Positions 1 through 8,820 of a stretch of 64,000 bases of DNA are shown here, piece by piece. The notes under the pieces are model-generated. The model was not told the DNA's origin. It saw only the letters and a program-made list of their open reading frames with translations, and did no database searches. The stretch's first letter is position 1; each line of letters starts with the position of its first letter. The stretch spans positions 124,001 to 188,000 of the forward strand of contig JAENVS010000006.1 in assembly GCA_016650445.1 (NCBI GenBank). The letters run 5' to 3'. Position numbers and translations under genes: made by a program. This DNA comes from Frankiaceae bacterium (lineage in GTDB: Bacteria > Actinomycetota > Actinomycetes > Mycobacteriales > SCTD01).

Positions 1-1101
1 CGGCTGGTCGCGCTCGCGCTCGTCGGCGTCATGCTCGCGGTCGCCTTCACCGGCCCGGAGGACGTCCCCGCGAACCTCACGCCCTGGGCGTTCTACATCC
101 AGTTCTGGGTCGGGCTGGTGGTGGCGAGCCTGCTGCTCGGGCCGGTGTGGGCACGCGTCAACCCGCTGCGCGGCATCCACTGGGCGATGTCACGGGTGGC
201 CGGCGAGGCACCCGGTGCGGCCTCGCTGTCCCGCCTCGGCTACTGGCCGGCGGCGGTCGCGCTGCTCACGTTCGTGTTCCTGGAACTGGCCTTCCCGGGG
301 CGCTCCCGCCCGGTTGTGGTCGGCACCTTCATCGTCGTCTACTCGATCGTCCAGCTGGCCGCGGCTCTCTGGTACGGCGCGGGGTGGTTCGCGCGCGGTG
401 ACGGCTTCGAGGTCTACAGCACCCTGATGGGCCGGCTCTCACCGTTCGGCCGTCGTGACGACGGCGTGCTCGTCGTGCGCAACCCGCTCGACGGTGCGGC
501 CGGCCTGGCCACAGAACGCGGACTGACGGCGGTGGTCGTCGTCCTGGTGGGCAGCACGGCCTTCGACGGCCTGACTCGCACGACGTGGTGGCAGACCGGT
601 CCGGGTGTCGCCGGCGACGCCGCAACGCGTCCGCAGCTGCTCGGCCTGGTCGCGATGCTCCTGCTCGTGGCGGCGCTGTACGTCGGCGCGACGCGACTGG
701 CCGGCCGCACCGGGGGGATCGACGACGGGCCGGCGCAGTACGCGCACTCCGTCATCCCCATCGCGGCGGGCTACGCCATCGCCCACTACTTCTCGCTGCT
801 GATGCTCGACGGGCAGCTCACCTACATCCTGAGCAGCGACCCGTTCGACCGGGGCTGGGACCTGTTCGGCACCGCCCGCAACGCCATCGACTACACCGCC
901 GTCAGCGCGCGCACGATCAGCCTGGTGCAGGTGGCCGCGATCGTCGGCGGTCACATCCTGGGCGTCGTCCTCGCACACGACCGCGCCGTCAGGCTGGCCG
1001 GCCCGGATCGGCGCGCGCAGGCACGCATCACCCAGTACCCCTTGCTGGCAGTCATGGTCGTGTTCACGTTGGGCGGTCTGTTCCTGCTGCTCGGCGGTTG
1101 A
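1..1101 (+). CDS. Multi-pass membrane protein, 5' end outside window (annotated 'fenitrothion hydrolase' in relatives)
   Basis: The reading frame is open from the first base, so the N-terminus lies outside the window and 366 residues are visible. It is strongly hydrophobic with about eight membrane segments. Motifs such as GPVWARVNPLR, EVYSTLMGRLSP and AHYFSLLMLDGQ match a family of actinobacterial integral membrane proteins often labelled fenitrothion hydrolase. That label comes from a distant relative and says little about the real substrate. It converges on the MobA-like gene, and the last 38 bases of the two genes overlap. The true function is unknown; the call of a real, conserved membrane protein is firm. 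Confidence 0.75.
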   Translation, partial: RLVALALVGVMLAVAFTGPEDVPANLTPWAFYIQFWVGLVVASLLLGPVWARVNPLRGIHWAMSRVAGEAPGAASLSRLGYWPAAVALLTFVFLELAFPGRSRPVVVGTFIVVYSIVQLAAALWYGAGWFARGDGFEVYSTLMGRLSPFGRRDDGVLVVRNPLDGAAGLATERGLTAVVVVLVGSTAFDGLTRTTWWQTGPGVAGDAATRPQLLGLVAMLLLVAALYVGATRLAGRTGGIDDGPAQYAHSVIPIAAGYAIAHYFSLLMLDGQLTYILSSDPFDRGWDLFGTARNAIDYTAVSARTISLVQVAAIVGGHILGVVLAHDRAVRLAGPDRRAQARITQYPLLAVMVVFTLGGLFLLLGG

Positions 1102-1663
1102 GCTCAACGAGATCCTCGGCGGTGTCGACGTCAGCGGCCGAACCGGTGTCGTCGCAGTCGACCCGCAGCACGCGATCCGGGTGCGCCCGCAGCCAGGCCC
1201 GCGCTCCGACGTCGCCGACCGCGAGTCCGGCGACGTCGATCCACACGGCTCGGTCGAGCAGCACGGGGTTGCGCGGCTCACCGGCGTACGTCGCCACGGC
1301 CGCCTCGCACCGACCGCTGACGGCGAGCAGCCGGCGGACCGCCTCGACGCCGACCAGTGGCTGGTCGACGAGCGCCACGACGCATGCCGACGCGGATCCG
1401 GCCGACAGCGCGACCAGTCCCGCCCGCAAGGACGCACCGAGGCCGTTCTCCCAGTCCGCCGCGACGACGACCTGCGCGTCCGCCAGCGGCGGCACGCGCT
1501 CCGCCTGTGCGCCCAGGACGACGACCACCGATGTGCAGCCGCCGTCGCGAAGGAGCGTGACTCCTCGTTCGACGAGAGTGCGGCCACCGAGCTCAACGAG
1601 GGCTTTCGGTCCGCCCAGGCGGCGGCCGGCGCCGGCTGCCAGCAGCAGCCCAGCCGTGGTCAC
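1064..1663 (-). CDS. MobA-like nucleotidyltransferase (molybdenum cofactor cytidylyl/guanylyltransferase family)
   Basis: A 199-residue protein opening with the nucleotide-binding signature LLLAAGAGRRLGGPKAL, typical of the NTP-transferase domain in MobA/MocA proteins, which attach CMP or GMP to molybdopterin. The metal-binding region ALVDQPLVG is also present. The GTG start at 1663 is chosen because it forms a GTGA overlap with the stop of the XdhC gene and sits just before the conserved signature. As last gene of the operon with XdhC and two molybdenum hydroxylase subunits, it most likely makes the cofactor form (probably the cytosine dinucleotide) used by that enzyme. Which nucleotide it uses cannot be read from the sequence. 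Confidence 0.85.
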   Translation of the reverse strand: MTTAGLLLAAGAGRRLGGPKALVELGGRTLVERGVTLLRDGGCTSVVVVLGAQAERVPPLADAQVVVAADWENGLGASLRAGLVALSAGSASACVVALVDQPLVGVEAVRRLLAVSGRCEAAVATYAGEPRNPVLLDRAVWIDVAGLAVGDVGARAWLRAHPDRVLRVDCDDTGSAADVDTAEDLVELNRRAAGTDRPT

Positions 1664-2799
1664 GGGACGAGCGCCGCGCCGTCTCCGACGCCGTTCGACA
1701 CCTTCCAGTGGATCTCGCCGTCGACGCTGCTCAGCGGCTGGCCGCTGCCGCCCCATCGGGTCTGCACCAGCTCAGCCGCGATCGACACCGCGGTCTCCTC
1801 TGCCGTCCGACCACCGATGTCGAGCCCGATCGGCGACCGCAGTCGGGCCAACTGGTGCGCGGGGACGCCGGCCGCGCGAAGCTGGGCGAGTCGGGCCGTG
1901 TGGGTACGCCGGCTGCCCATCGCCCCGACATAACCGGCGTCGGACGCCAGCGCGACCTCGAGGAGCGGGCCGTCGAACTTCGGGTCGTGCGTCAGGACGG
2001 CAACAACGGTCCTGGCGTCGACTCGGCCGGCAGCGACCTCCGCCGCCAGATAGCGGTCGGGCCAGTCGCAGACCACCTGCGCCGCGTCGGGAAAACGCGC
2101 CGCGGTGGCGAACACCGGGCGCGCGTCGCACAGCACGACGCGGTAGCCGAGGAAGGCGCCGATCCGGGTGAGCGCACCCGCGAAGTCGGTCGCCCCGAAC
2201 ACGAGCATCCGCGGGGGCGGCGTGAAGGCTTGCACGAGGACGGTCACGTCGTCGACGCGCCGCTGGCCGGTCGGACCGTAGTGGCGCAGGCCGCTCTGCC
2301 CGGCCGCGAGCATCCCGCGGGCGTCGGCGGAGGCGGCAGCGTCGAGGCCCTCGGTGCCGAGCGATCCCGCCTGCTCCAGCTCCGTGACGAGCAGCTGCGC
2401 CCCCAGGGCAGCCGGCCCGGAGACGACTGTCGCGAGAGCAGACGGCTCGTCCTCGTCGAGCCCGCGGAAGAGGCGCGAGAGCACATCGAGGTCTGGCTCG
2501 GCGACGAAGACGTCGAGGCTGCCGCCGCAGGTGAGCCCGATGGCGAAGGCGTCGTCGTCGGCGATCCCGTAGTGCGCGGCGGCCGGTGACCGTCTGGCGA
2601 GCACGGACTGGGCGACGTCGTAGACCGCCGCCTCCACGCAGCCGCCGGACAGGCTGCCGATGACCTCGCCGGCCTCGGACACCGCCATGACGGTGCCCAC
2701 CGGCCGGGGCGTGCTGCCGGCGGTCGCGGTGACAGTGGCCAGCGCGAATCGAGACCCGCTCTCGCAGAGCTGCCGGAGCTGACCGGCGATGTCGCGCAT
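1660..2799 (-). CDS. XdhC/CoxI family molybdenum hydroxylase maturation factor
   Basis: A 379-residue protein with an N-terminal CoxI-type domain (ATVTATAGSTPRPVGTVMAV and the SGGCVE motif) followed by an XdhC Rossmann domain (residues about 210-370, including YVGAMGSRRTH and RSPIGLDIGGRT). Members of this family bind the molybdenum cofactor, help its sulfuration and insert it into xanthine-dehydrogenase-type enzymes. The ATG at 2799 lies 2 nt after the stop of the iron-sulfur subunit gene, and the 3' end overlaps the MobA-like gene by GTGA. The protein is cytoplasmic and presumably loads the large subunit before Tat export. Confidence 0.88.
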   Translation of the reverse strand: MRDIAGQLRQLCESGSRFALATVTATAGSTPRPVGTVMAVSEAGEVIGSLSGGCVEAAVYDVAQSVLARRSPAAAHYGIADDDAFAIGLTCGGSLDVFVAEPDLDVLSRLFRGLDEDEPSALATVVSGPAALGAQLLVTELEQAGSLGTEGLDAAASADARGMLAAGQSGLRHYGPTGQRRVDDVTVLVQAFTPPPRMLVFGATDFAGALTRIGAFLGYRVVLCDARPVFATAARFPDAAQVVCDWPDRYLAAEVAAGRVDARTVVAVLTHDPKFDGPLLEVALASDAGYVGAMGSRRTHTARLAQLRAAGVPAHQLARLRSPIGLDIGGRTAEETAVSIAAELVQTRWGGSGQPLSSVDGEIHWKVSNGVGDGAALVP

Positions 2800-2801
2800 G
2801 G

Positions 2802-3425
2802 TCAGGCCTCGGTCTCGTCCGCGTCGCGCAGAAGTCGGGTGGCTGCGGCAGCCGCCAGAGCGGCGGCCCCCGCCGCCGCCGTCGCCACGCCGGGTCCGGT
2901 GGCCGGCAGCTGTCCCGGCGCGACGTCGGGGACCGAGGGCCCACCTGCGGCCGGCCCCGCGACCGGGGTCGCCATCTTCGCGGCGGCGGCCTTGATGGCC
3001 TCGCGGATCCGGAAGTAGGAGCCGCACCGGCAGACGTTCTCGATGGCGTCGATGTCCTCGTCGGTCGGGTTGGACGTCCGCTTCAGGAGCGCCACCGCGG
3101 CCATGATCTGGCCCGGCTGGCAGAAACCGCACTGGGCGACGTCCTGCTCCAGCCACGCCTCCTGGACCGGGTGCAGCTGGTCGCCCTTCGCGAGCCCCTC
3201 AATCGTCGTGACGTCCTTGCCAGCGACATCGCGCAGGTCGGTGACGCAGGGGTTGAAGGCCTTGCCGTTCAGGTGGCTGGTGCAGGCCTTGCAGACGTTG
3301 ATGCCGCAGCCGTACTTCGGCCCGGTCACCCCGAGCTTGTCGCGCAGCGCCCACAGCACCGACAGGTCGCCCGGTGCGTCGACCTGAACGGTCTTGCCGT
3401 TCAGGGTGAAGGAGTACTTCGGCAC
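2802..3425 (-). CDS. (2Fe-2S)-binding small subunit of a molybdenum hydroxylase (isoquinoline 1-oxidoreductase alpha type)
   Basis: A 207-residue protein with two 2Fe-2S domains. The plant-ferredoxin-like one has CGINVCKAC followed by a later cysteine; the C-terminal helical one has CGFCQPGQ and CRCGSYFRI. This is the electron-transfer subunit that passes electrons from the molybdenum centre to an outside acceptor. It has an alanine-rich C-terminal tail of about 50 residues, with a hydrophobic stretch (residues 175-195), beyond the usual 150-160 residues; this could be a membrane or cell-wall anchor. It starts 9 nt after the large-subunit gene and belongs to the same operon. Confidence 0.9.
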   Translation of the reverse strand: MPKYSFTLNGKTVQVDAPGDLSVLWALRDKLGVTGPKYGCGINVCKACTSHLNGKAFNPCVTDLRDVAGKDVTTIEGLAKGDQLHPVQEAWLEQDVAQCGFCQPGQIMAAVALLKRTSNPTDEDIDAIENVCRCGSYFRIREAIKAAAAKMATPVAGPAAGGPSVPDVAPGQLPATGPGVATAAAGAAALAAAAATRLLRDADETEA

Positions 3426-3434
3426 GTCCTGCTC

Positions 3435-5726
3435 CTAGCGCGGCTGGACTCGGGTCGACCCCGTGCCCTTGGTGAACGGGGTGAAGTCGACAGGGAAGAT
3501 GATCGGGAAGCGGCGGGGCTTGGTGCCGGTCGCACGGGCGTAGGCGTTGGCAACGGCACCGACGGCCGACGGCAGGCCGAGCTCGCCGGCGCCGCCCGGT
3601 TCACCCGTCGTGGCCGGCATGATGTGGATCTTGACCTCCCGCGGTGCGTCCTTCTGCCTGGCGAAGTGGAACTGCGAGTAGCTGCCCTCGAGGGCGAGTC
3701 CCTTGTCGATGTGCAGACCGGCGCGAAGCGTCGTGGAGATGGCGTCGGTGAGTCCGCCGAGGAGCTGCGACTCCAGTCCGCGGGGGTTGATCGGTAGGCC
3801 GTAGTCACCGACGATCGCGGCCTTCGTCACCCGCGGCTTCTTCGGGTCGCGCGCGTCGATCTCGACCAGGCACGCCGTACAGGACTTGTACTCCGCGTGG
3901 AAGCCGAATCCCTGCGCGAAGCCGCTCGGCAGCTTCGTGCCCCAGGCGCCCAGCTCACCGCACTTCTTGATGACCGCGGCGTAGCGCGGGTCCTTGGCGT
4001 ACTCGATCCGGAAGGCGACCGGGTCCTTGCCGAGGGCCTTCGCGATCTCGTCGACGATGATCTCCTCGGCACCGCGCGTGTTGGCGGAGTAGACCGACCG
4101 GAAGCTGCCGGTGTGCATCGGCAGGTTGGCCTCGTTGAGCATCTGCGTCGTGGGCCCGAAGTTGTACGGCGACTTGATGGTGCTGCCGAACACCGACTGC
4201 GAGAACGTCGCCGCGCCACCCGCGGAGATCGGGATCAGCGCCGGGTCACCGAACGCCGCCCCGTTGGCCGTCATGATCTCGCCGAGCCCGTGCCGGAAGT
4301 CGGTCTCGACGCTGGCGACGTGGTGCTCGAACCGCACGACGTCGCCGCCGGCCAGGGTCGCGCGCACGAGGTGGTGGCTCGCCGCCCGGGCCCGGCCGTG
4401 TCGCATGTCGTCGACCCGCGTCCACATCAGCTTGACCGGCTTGCCGACAGCCTTGGAGATGCGCGCCGCCTCGAGGGCACCGTCGAAGAACAGCCGGCGC
4501 CCGAACGAGCCGCCGCCCTGCGTCACGACCGCTGTCACGGACCCGCGCGGCAGGCCGAGGTCGTCCTCGATGAACTGCGCGGCGACGATCGGGGACTTCA
4601 TCCCGGCCCACACGGTGCCGCCGGTGGCCTTGATGTCGGCGATGGCGGTGTTGGTCTCCATCGGGGCGTGGTTGACGAAGGCGAAGTCGAACTCGCCCTC
4701 CACCGCGTCGCCCAACGCCGGCCCGAGCGGTGCGTTCACCGCCTTGAGCGTGTCCAGGATGCTGGCGTTGTCCTCGGCGTCGACGGTGCCGGCGTTCCAG
4801 GTGACCTCGAGCGCCTCCTTGGCGTCGAGGGCCTGCCCGAACGTGTCGGCGAGCACCGCGACGCCGGTCGGGATGATCGCCAACGCGCGGACACCAGGCA
4901 TCTTCTTGATGGCGGCCTCGTTGACGATCGCCTTCACCGTGCCGTTGATCGTCGGTGGGCGGCGGACCATCGCGCGCAGCAGCCCCGGAACCGGCTCCAG
5001 GTCGTTGGTGTACTTCAGCTGCCCGGTGACCATCGCCCGCGCGTCCTTGCGGTTCTGCGGCCGACCGACCAGCGTGAACGCTGACGGGTCCTTCACCTCA
5101 ACGGCACCCATGGCGAGCGTCGGCGACGCGGCCGCCTGGGTGAGATCCCCGATGGGGATGCTGTGCCCCTCGCCGACGACCAGCCCGGCGCGCAGCTGAA
5201 GACGGCTTATCGGTACGCCGGTGCGCTGGGCGCCTGCAGCGAGCAGGCGTGCCTTCGTCGCCGCGGCGGCGGTGCGCGTCGGCGCGTAGACCGACCGCAT
5301 CGTGTTGGAGCCGCCGGTCAGCTGGTTGTACATGAGCTCCGGGCGACCCGGCGCGAGGGTGACCGTCACGTTGGCGAGCGGGACGTCCATCTCCTCGGCG
5401 ATCAGCATCGCGACGGCCGTCGTGATGCCCTGCCCGACCTCCTCGCGCGGTAGCGCGCAGTGCACCTTGCCGGCCTTGTCGACCTCGATGACGATCAGCT
5501 GATCCTCGGTGGGCTTGCCGGCGAGGATCAGGAAGTCGCCGAGATCGAAGTTTTCGGCCTGCTGCGGCTGGGTGGGGACGACAGCGTCCGCCACGCCGTC
5601 GAGCAGCCCGTACTGGACGGCGACCGCCAGGGTCGGCGCGGCCATGAGGTAGGTGAGGAACCGCCGGCGGCTGGTCCCTGCGGCGTCGGTGCCGGACGTG
5701 TCGTCGTACCCCTGCACGTCAGTCAC
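3435..5726 (-). CDS. Molybdopterin-binding large subunit (isoquinoline 1-oxidoreductase beta / aldehyde oxidase-like), Tat-exported
   Basis: A 763-residue molybdenum hydroxylase catalytic subunit. The N-terminus has a twin-arginine signal (SRRRFLTYLMAAPTLAVA, about residues 19-36), so the folded complex is probably moved across the membrane. Family landmarks are the cofactor loop GGGSFGRRLF and a C-terminal GGAGELGLPSAVGAVANA, which holds the expected catalytic glutamate (GxGE). The IorB type oxidises N-heterocycles or aldehydes; the substrate here is not evident. The GTG start at 5726 has a GGGAG ribosome site about 7 nt upstream. It is first gene of the operon with the 2Fe-2S subunit, XdhC and the MobA-like protein. 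Confidence 0.9.
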   Translation of the reverse strand: MTDVQGYDDTSGTDAAGTSRRRFLTYLMAAPTLAVAVQYGLLDGVADAVVPTQPQQAENFDLGDFLILAGKPTEDQLIVIEVDKAGKVHCALPREEVGQGITTAVAMLIAEEMDVPLANVTVTLAPGRPELMYNQLTGGSNTMRSVYAPTRTAAAATKARLLAAGAQRTGVPISRLQLRAGLVVGEGHSIPIGDLTQAAASPTLAMGAVEVKDPSAFTLVGRPQNRKDARAMVTGQLKYTNDLEPVPGLLRAMVRRPPTINGTVKAIVNEAAIKKMPGVRALAIIPTGVAVLADTFGQALDAKEALEVTWNAGTVDAEDNASILDTLKAVNAPLGPALGDAVEGEFDFAFVNHAPMETNTAIADIKATGGTVWAGMKSPIVAAQFIEDDLGLPRGSVTAVVTQGGGSFGRRLFFDGALEAARISKAVGKPVKLMWTRVDDMRHGRARAASHHLVRATLAGGDVVRFEHHVASVETDFRHGLGEIMTANGAAFGDPALIPISAGGAATFSQSVFGSTIKSPYNFGPTTQMLNEANLPMHTGSFRSVYSANTRGAEEIIVDEIAKALGKDPVAFRIEYAKDPRYAAVIKKCGELGAWGTKLPSGFAQGFGFHAEYKSCTACLVEIDARDPKKPRVTKAAIVGDYGLPINPRGLESQLLGGLTDAISTTLRAGLHIDKGLALEGSYSQFHFARQKDAPREVKIHIMPATTGEPGGAGELGLPSAVGAVANAYARATGTKPRRFPIIFPVDFTPFTKGTGSTRVQPR

Positions 5727-5874
5727 GCGAAACTCCCGGGTCAGTGGCGCCGACGCCTTCAGCGAGGCGTCGGTCGCCTGCAGTGAACACCGACTGACGC
5801 CGTACCGAAAGGGCCCTTACCGGACAAACGTCCCAGCCGGGTGATCCTCGCGCGCTGCAGCGCGCCCAGAGACG

Positions 5875-6297
5875 TCAGCGCCAGCTGGTGTCCAGACAGC
5901 CGTCGAACTCCGCCAGCCGGTTGACCACGCTGCGCCCGGTCTGCGGGTCCCTGAGCAGCGCAGGTTGAACGGTCGGGGGGCCCTCGGCCTTCCAGCAGCC
6001 GTCCGGTTTGGCCTGCACCTCGAAGGACTGGGTGGCCTCGGTATCGCCGTCGACGTACTGCACGGCACAGAGCCAGTCCTCTCCTGGACCCTCCGGCTGC
6101 GGCCCGGACCGCCGGCAGACCGCGCGGGTCTGCAACGACGGTCGGGTCGCGTCCGTACGACCGAGCGCCTGCTGCTGCTCGGCGTACAAGCCGGCGAACG
6201 TCTCCGCGAACGACGCTGACAGCTTCGGCGGCGTCTGGGCGGTGGCGCACGAGGTCGCGAGCACGGCCAGCAGCGCCAGGAGCGGCCGGCGGCTCAT
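5875..6297 (-). CDS. Small lipoprotein coupled to an ABC-2 exporter
   Basis: A 140-residue protein with a lipoprotein signal (LLALLAVLATSC, lipid cysteine about residue 18). The mature part has several cysteines and no family I recognise. The ATG at 6297 overlaps the stop of the ABC permease gene as ATGA, so translation is coupled and the start is well supported; longer versions would run into the permease. It is the last gene of a three-gene operon (ATPase, permease, lipoprotein), so it may be an accessory or sensor of that transporter on the outer face of the membrane. The role is inferred from context only. Confidence 0.75.
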   Translation of the reverse strand: MSRRPLLALLAVLATSCATAQTPPKLSASFAETFAGLYAEQQQALGRTDATRPSLQTRAVCRRSGPQPEGPGEDWLCAVQYVDGDTEATQSFEVQAKPDGCWKAEGPPTVQPALLRDPQTGRSVVNRLAEFDGCLDTSWR

Positions 6298-7091
6298 GTG
6301 ACGTCCCGGGTGAGCAGGACCCGGCGGGCGACCGCAAGGCACACGACGGCCCACCCGAGGCTGACGAGTGCGCCCTGCCACAGCGGGCCGTAGAAGGGCT
6401 GCTCGCGGACCAGGCCGTGCCAGGCCGCGAACGGCGTCGTCAAGAGGGCGTTGGAGGCCGAGCCGAGCGCACCGAGCAGGGAGAGCAGCTGCATGACCAG
6501 GCCGAGCAGGACGGGACCGCCGACCCCCACCACGCTGTTGCGGCTGACGACCGACAGCAGGCAGGCCAGTCCCGTGAAGCCGAGCAGCGGCGGAAGGACG
6601 GTCGCGAAGCTGGCCAGCACGAGCAGCACCGCGCGAACCGGCGGCAGCGCGTCACCGGACAGACCGGTCAGCGGCGAGTGGCCGGCGAGAGCCAGCCCCG
6701 CCAGCACGCTCGTGATGGCAGTCACCGCCAGCAACCCCGTCGCGACGACGCAGGCGGCCAGCACCTTGCCGGTGAAGACCTGCCCCCGGGTGCGGCTTCG
6801 GGTCAGCACCGCGGCCCACGTCCGGTGGCCGTCCTCCGACGAGAAGATGTCGCCGGCGACGAGGCTCGTCAGCAACGGGAAGCCCCACATGCCCGCGAAG
6901 CCGAGGATGACGAGCGGCAGCGCGTAGCCGGAGTCGTGCACGTGGCGTCCGAACAGGGTGTCCTTGGGCAGCCCGGACTGCAGACCCAGTACGACGGCGA
7001 ACAACGACGGCCCGAGCAGGCACACGAGCAGCAGGACGCGCACGCGGGTCTGCGCAGCCAGCTTGCGCAGCTCGGCGCGCAGCACCGTCAC
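6294..7091 (-). CDS. ABC-2 type transporter permease
   Basis: A 265-residue integral membrane protein with about six membrane segments, of the ABC-2 class (CcmB/NatB-like, with PLLTSLVAGDIFSSEDGHRTW and the following LTRSRTRGQVFTGK). Such permeases pair with one ATPase for export or lipid-linked tasks. The GTG start at 7091 overlaps the ATPase stop as GTGA, and the end overlaps the lipoprotein start as ATGA. The substrate is unknown. Confidence 0.88.
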   Translation of the reverse strand: MTVLRAELRKLAAQTRVRVLLLVCLLGPSLFAVVLGLQSGLPKDTLFGRHVHDSGYALPLVILGFAGMWGFPLLTSLVAGDIFSSEDGHRTWAAVLTRSRTRGQVFTGKVLAACVVATGLLAVTAITSVLAGLALAGHSPLTGLSGDALPPVRAVLLVLASFATVLPPLLGFTGLACLLSVVSRNSVVGVGGPVLLGLVMQLLSLLGALGSASNALLTTPFAAWHGLVREQPFYGPLWQGALVSLGWAVVCLAVARRVLLTRDVT

Positions 7092-7933
7092 CGCGTCAAC
7101 TCGAGGAACGCCTCTTCGAGCGGCAGCGACTCCTGCCGAAGGGATCGGACGGCGACCCCGTGCTGGGCCAGGGTGAGCACGTAGGCGTCGACGGCTGCGG
7201 TGTCGCCCAGCACGACCAGGCCGCCATCGGCGTCGTCCGTAGCGGCCATCGCTCTCGGCCGCAGCTGACGGGCGAGCACGTCGTCGCTGGTCGTCAGCAC
7301 GCTGCGGCCGGGACGGGCGCGCAGCTCGCTGACGGTCCCGGTCCAGGCGACCCGGCCCGCGAGCAGGACCGTGATGTCCTCGCACAGCGCGTCGACTTCG
7401 GCGAGGTCGTGGCTGCACAGCAGCACCGTCAGCCCGTCGGCCGTGAGCCCCGCGATGAGCTGCCGCAACGAACGCGCGGCCTGCGGGTCGAGGCCGTTCG
7501 CCGGCTCGTCCAGCACAAGGACGTCGGGCCGCCGCAGCAGCGCCGCCGCGATCCCGAGCCGTTGCCGCATGCCCAGCGACCAGCCCGACACCTTGGTGTC
7601 AGCGCGGTCCATGAGGCCGACCAGGTCGAGGGCCTCCGACACGTCTCCCGGATCGTCGTCGAGAGCCGCGAGGAACTCCAGGTTCTGGCGGCCGGTCAGG
7701 TACGGGTAGGCGCCGGGGACCTCCACGAAACCGGCGACAACCCCCTCGACGTCGATGCGCCCCGCGTCGAGGCGCACCAGGCCCAGCAGAGCCCGGAGCA
7801 GGGTCGTCTTTCCCGCGCCGTTGGGCCCGAGCAGCCCGTGCACGGTCCCGGGCTGCACCTCAAGGTCCACGCCGGCCAACGCGGTGATGGGTCCGAAGCC
7901 CTTGTGCAGGCCTCGAACGACGACGCCCGCCAC
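7088..7933 (-). CDS. ABC transporter ATP-binding protein
   Basis: A 281-residue ATPase with Walker A GPNGAGKTT, signature SGWSLGMRQRL, Walker B VLVLDEPANGLDP and switch histidine in LLCSHDL. It drives the permease encoded immediately downstream. The GTG at 7933 is preferred over a TTG 21 nt further upstream because a TACAGT box lies exactly 7 nt before it, which predicts a leaderless transcript; no ribosome site is visible. It is divergent from the sugar ABC importer operon, with 47 bases between the two start codons. Confidence 0.9.
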   Translation of the reverse strand: MAGVVVRGLHKGFGPITALAGVDLEVQPGTVHGLLGPNGAGKTTLLRALLGLVRLDAGRIDVEGVVAGFVEVPGAYPYLTGRQNLEFLAALDDDPGDVSEALDLVGLMDRADTKVSGWSLGMRQRLGIAAALLRRPDVLVLDEPANGLDPQAARSLRQLIAGLTADGLTVLLCSHDLAEVDALCEDITVLLAGRVAWTGTVSELRARPGRSVLTTSDDVLARQLRPRAMAATDDADGGLVVLGDTAAVDAYVLTLAQHGVAVRSLRQESLPLEEAFLELTR

Positions 7934-7940
7934 GGCGGCG

Positions 7941-7946
7941 ACTGTA
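7941..7946 (-). promoter_or_regulatory. -10 box TACAGT of a leaderless promoter for the ABC ATPase gene
   Basis: TACAGT on the minus strand lies 7 nt before the GTG at 7933, which would put the transcription start on the first base of the gene. It fits the actinobacterial TANNNT rule. No -35 was assigned. Confidence 0.55.
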
Positions 7947-7980
7947 GCGAGCAACGAGACCGCCTGGGCAGAATGAGGCG

Positions 7981-8820
7981 ATGCCCGCGATGAGGACGGC
8001 TCTGCGCCTCACCGTGATCATGGTCTTCCTCGCACCCGTGCTGCTCGTCCTGTCCGGATCCCTGCGGCGGATCGGGCTGCCGCCGCCGGACGGGCTCGAG
8101 CTGCTCCCGGCCTCCCCGGGTCTCGGCGCCTACGAACGGCTCGGTGACGAGATCGACCTCGGCACTGCCTTCCGCAACTCCGCGTGGGTGGTTGCGCTGG
8201 CCGTGCCGATCGGCGTGGTGGTCGCCAGCACGGTGGGCTACGCCATCTCTCAGCTCTCCCCGCGCGCCCGGCGTTGGAGCGTGGGGTTCGTGCTGGTGCT
8301 GCTGGTCGTGCCGCTGCCCATGCTGTGGGTCGCGCGCTTCGTGCTCTTCCTGAAGTTCGGTGTGCTCGACACGCTCGCCCCGTTGGTTCTGCCGGCGTTC
8401 GCGGCCTCGTCGCCAGTGACGGTGCTGCTCGCCTACCAGGCGTTCCGGCGCGTCCCTGCTGAGCACTGGGAGACAGCCAGGGTCGAGGGAGCGTCCGCCC
8501 TTCGCACGTGGTGGTCGGTGGGGTTGCCGCAGGTGAAGGCCACGACGACCGCCATCGCCGCGCTGGTCTTCACGGTGCACTGGGGCGCGTACCTCGACGC
8601 GTTGCTGTACGTCAGGTCGCCCGGCGAGCGGACGCTTCCGCTGGCGGTCGCCCAGCTCCGCAACCTCGACGTGACCGAGACGCCCGTCGCGCTGGCGGGA
8701 GCCCTTATGCTCGCGCTTCCTCCGCTCCTCCTGCTGCTGCTCGCCCAACGGCGATTGCTCTCCACGCTCAACCTCGCGTCGGACAGGTCATGGCGGGCCG
8801 AACACGAACGGGAGCGGTAG
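7981..8820 (+). CDS. Carbohydrate ABC transporter permease (MalG type)
   Basis: A 279-residue inner-membrane permease with six predicted membrane segments and the cytoplasmic EAA loop EHWETARVEGASALRTWWSV, which docks on the ATPase. It is first gene of a compact four-gene importer operon: MalG-like permease, solute-binding lipoprotein, ATPase, MalF-like permease. Its TAG stop shares a base with the GTG start of the binding protein. A CAGAAT box six bases before the ATG suggests leaderless transcription. The substrate is probably a sugar, glycerol-phosphate or other polyol; this is inferred from the family. Confidence 0.88.
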   Translation: MPAMRTALRLTVIMVFLAPVLLVLSGSLRRIGLPPPDGLELLPASPGLGAYERLGDEIDLGTAFRNSAWVVALAVPIGVVVASTVGYAISQLSPRARRWSVGFVLVLLVVPLPMLWVARFVLFLKFGVLDTLAPLVLPAFAASSPVTVLLAYQAFRRVPAEHWETARVEGASALRTWWSVGLPQVKATTTAIAALVFTVHWGAYLDALLYVRSPGERTLPLAVAQLRNLDVTETPVALAGALMLALPPLLLLLLAQRRLLSTLNLASDRSWRAEHERER

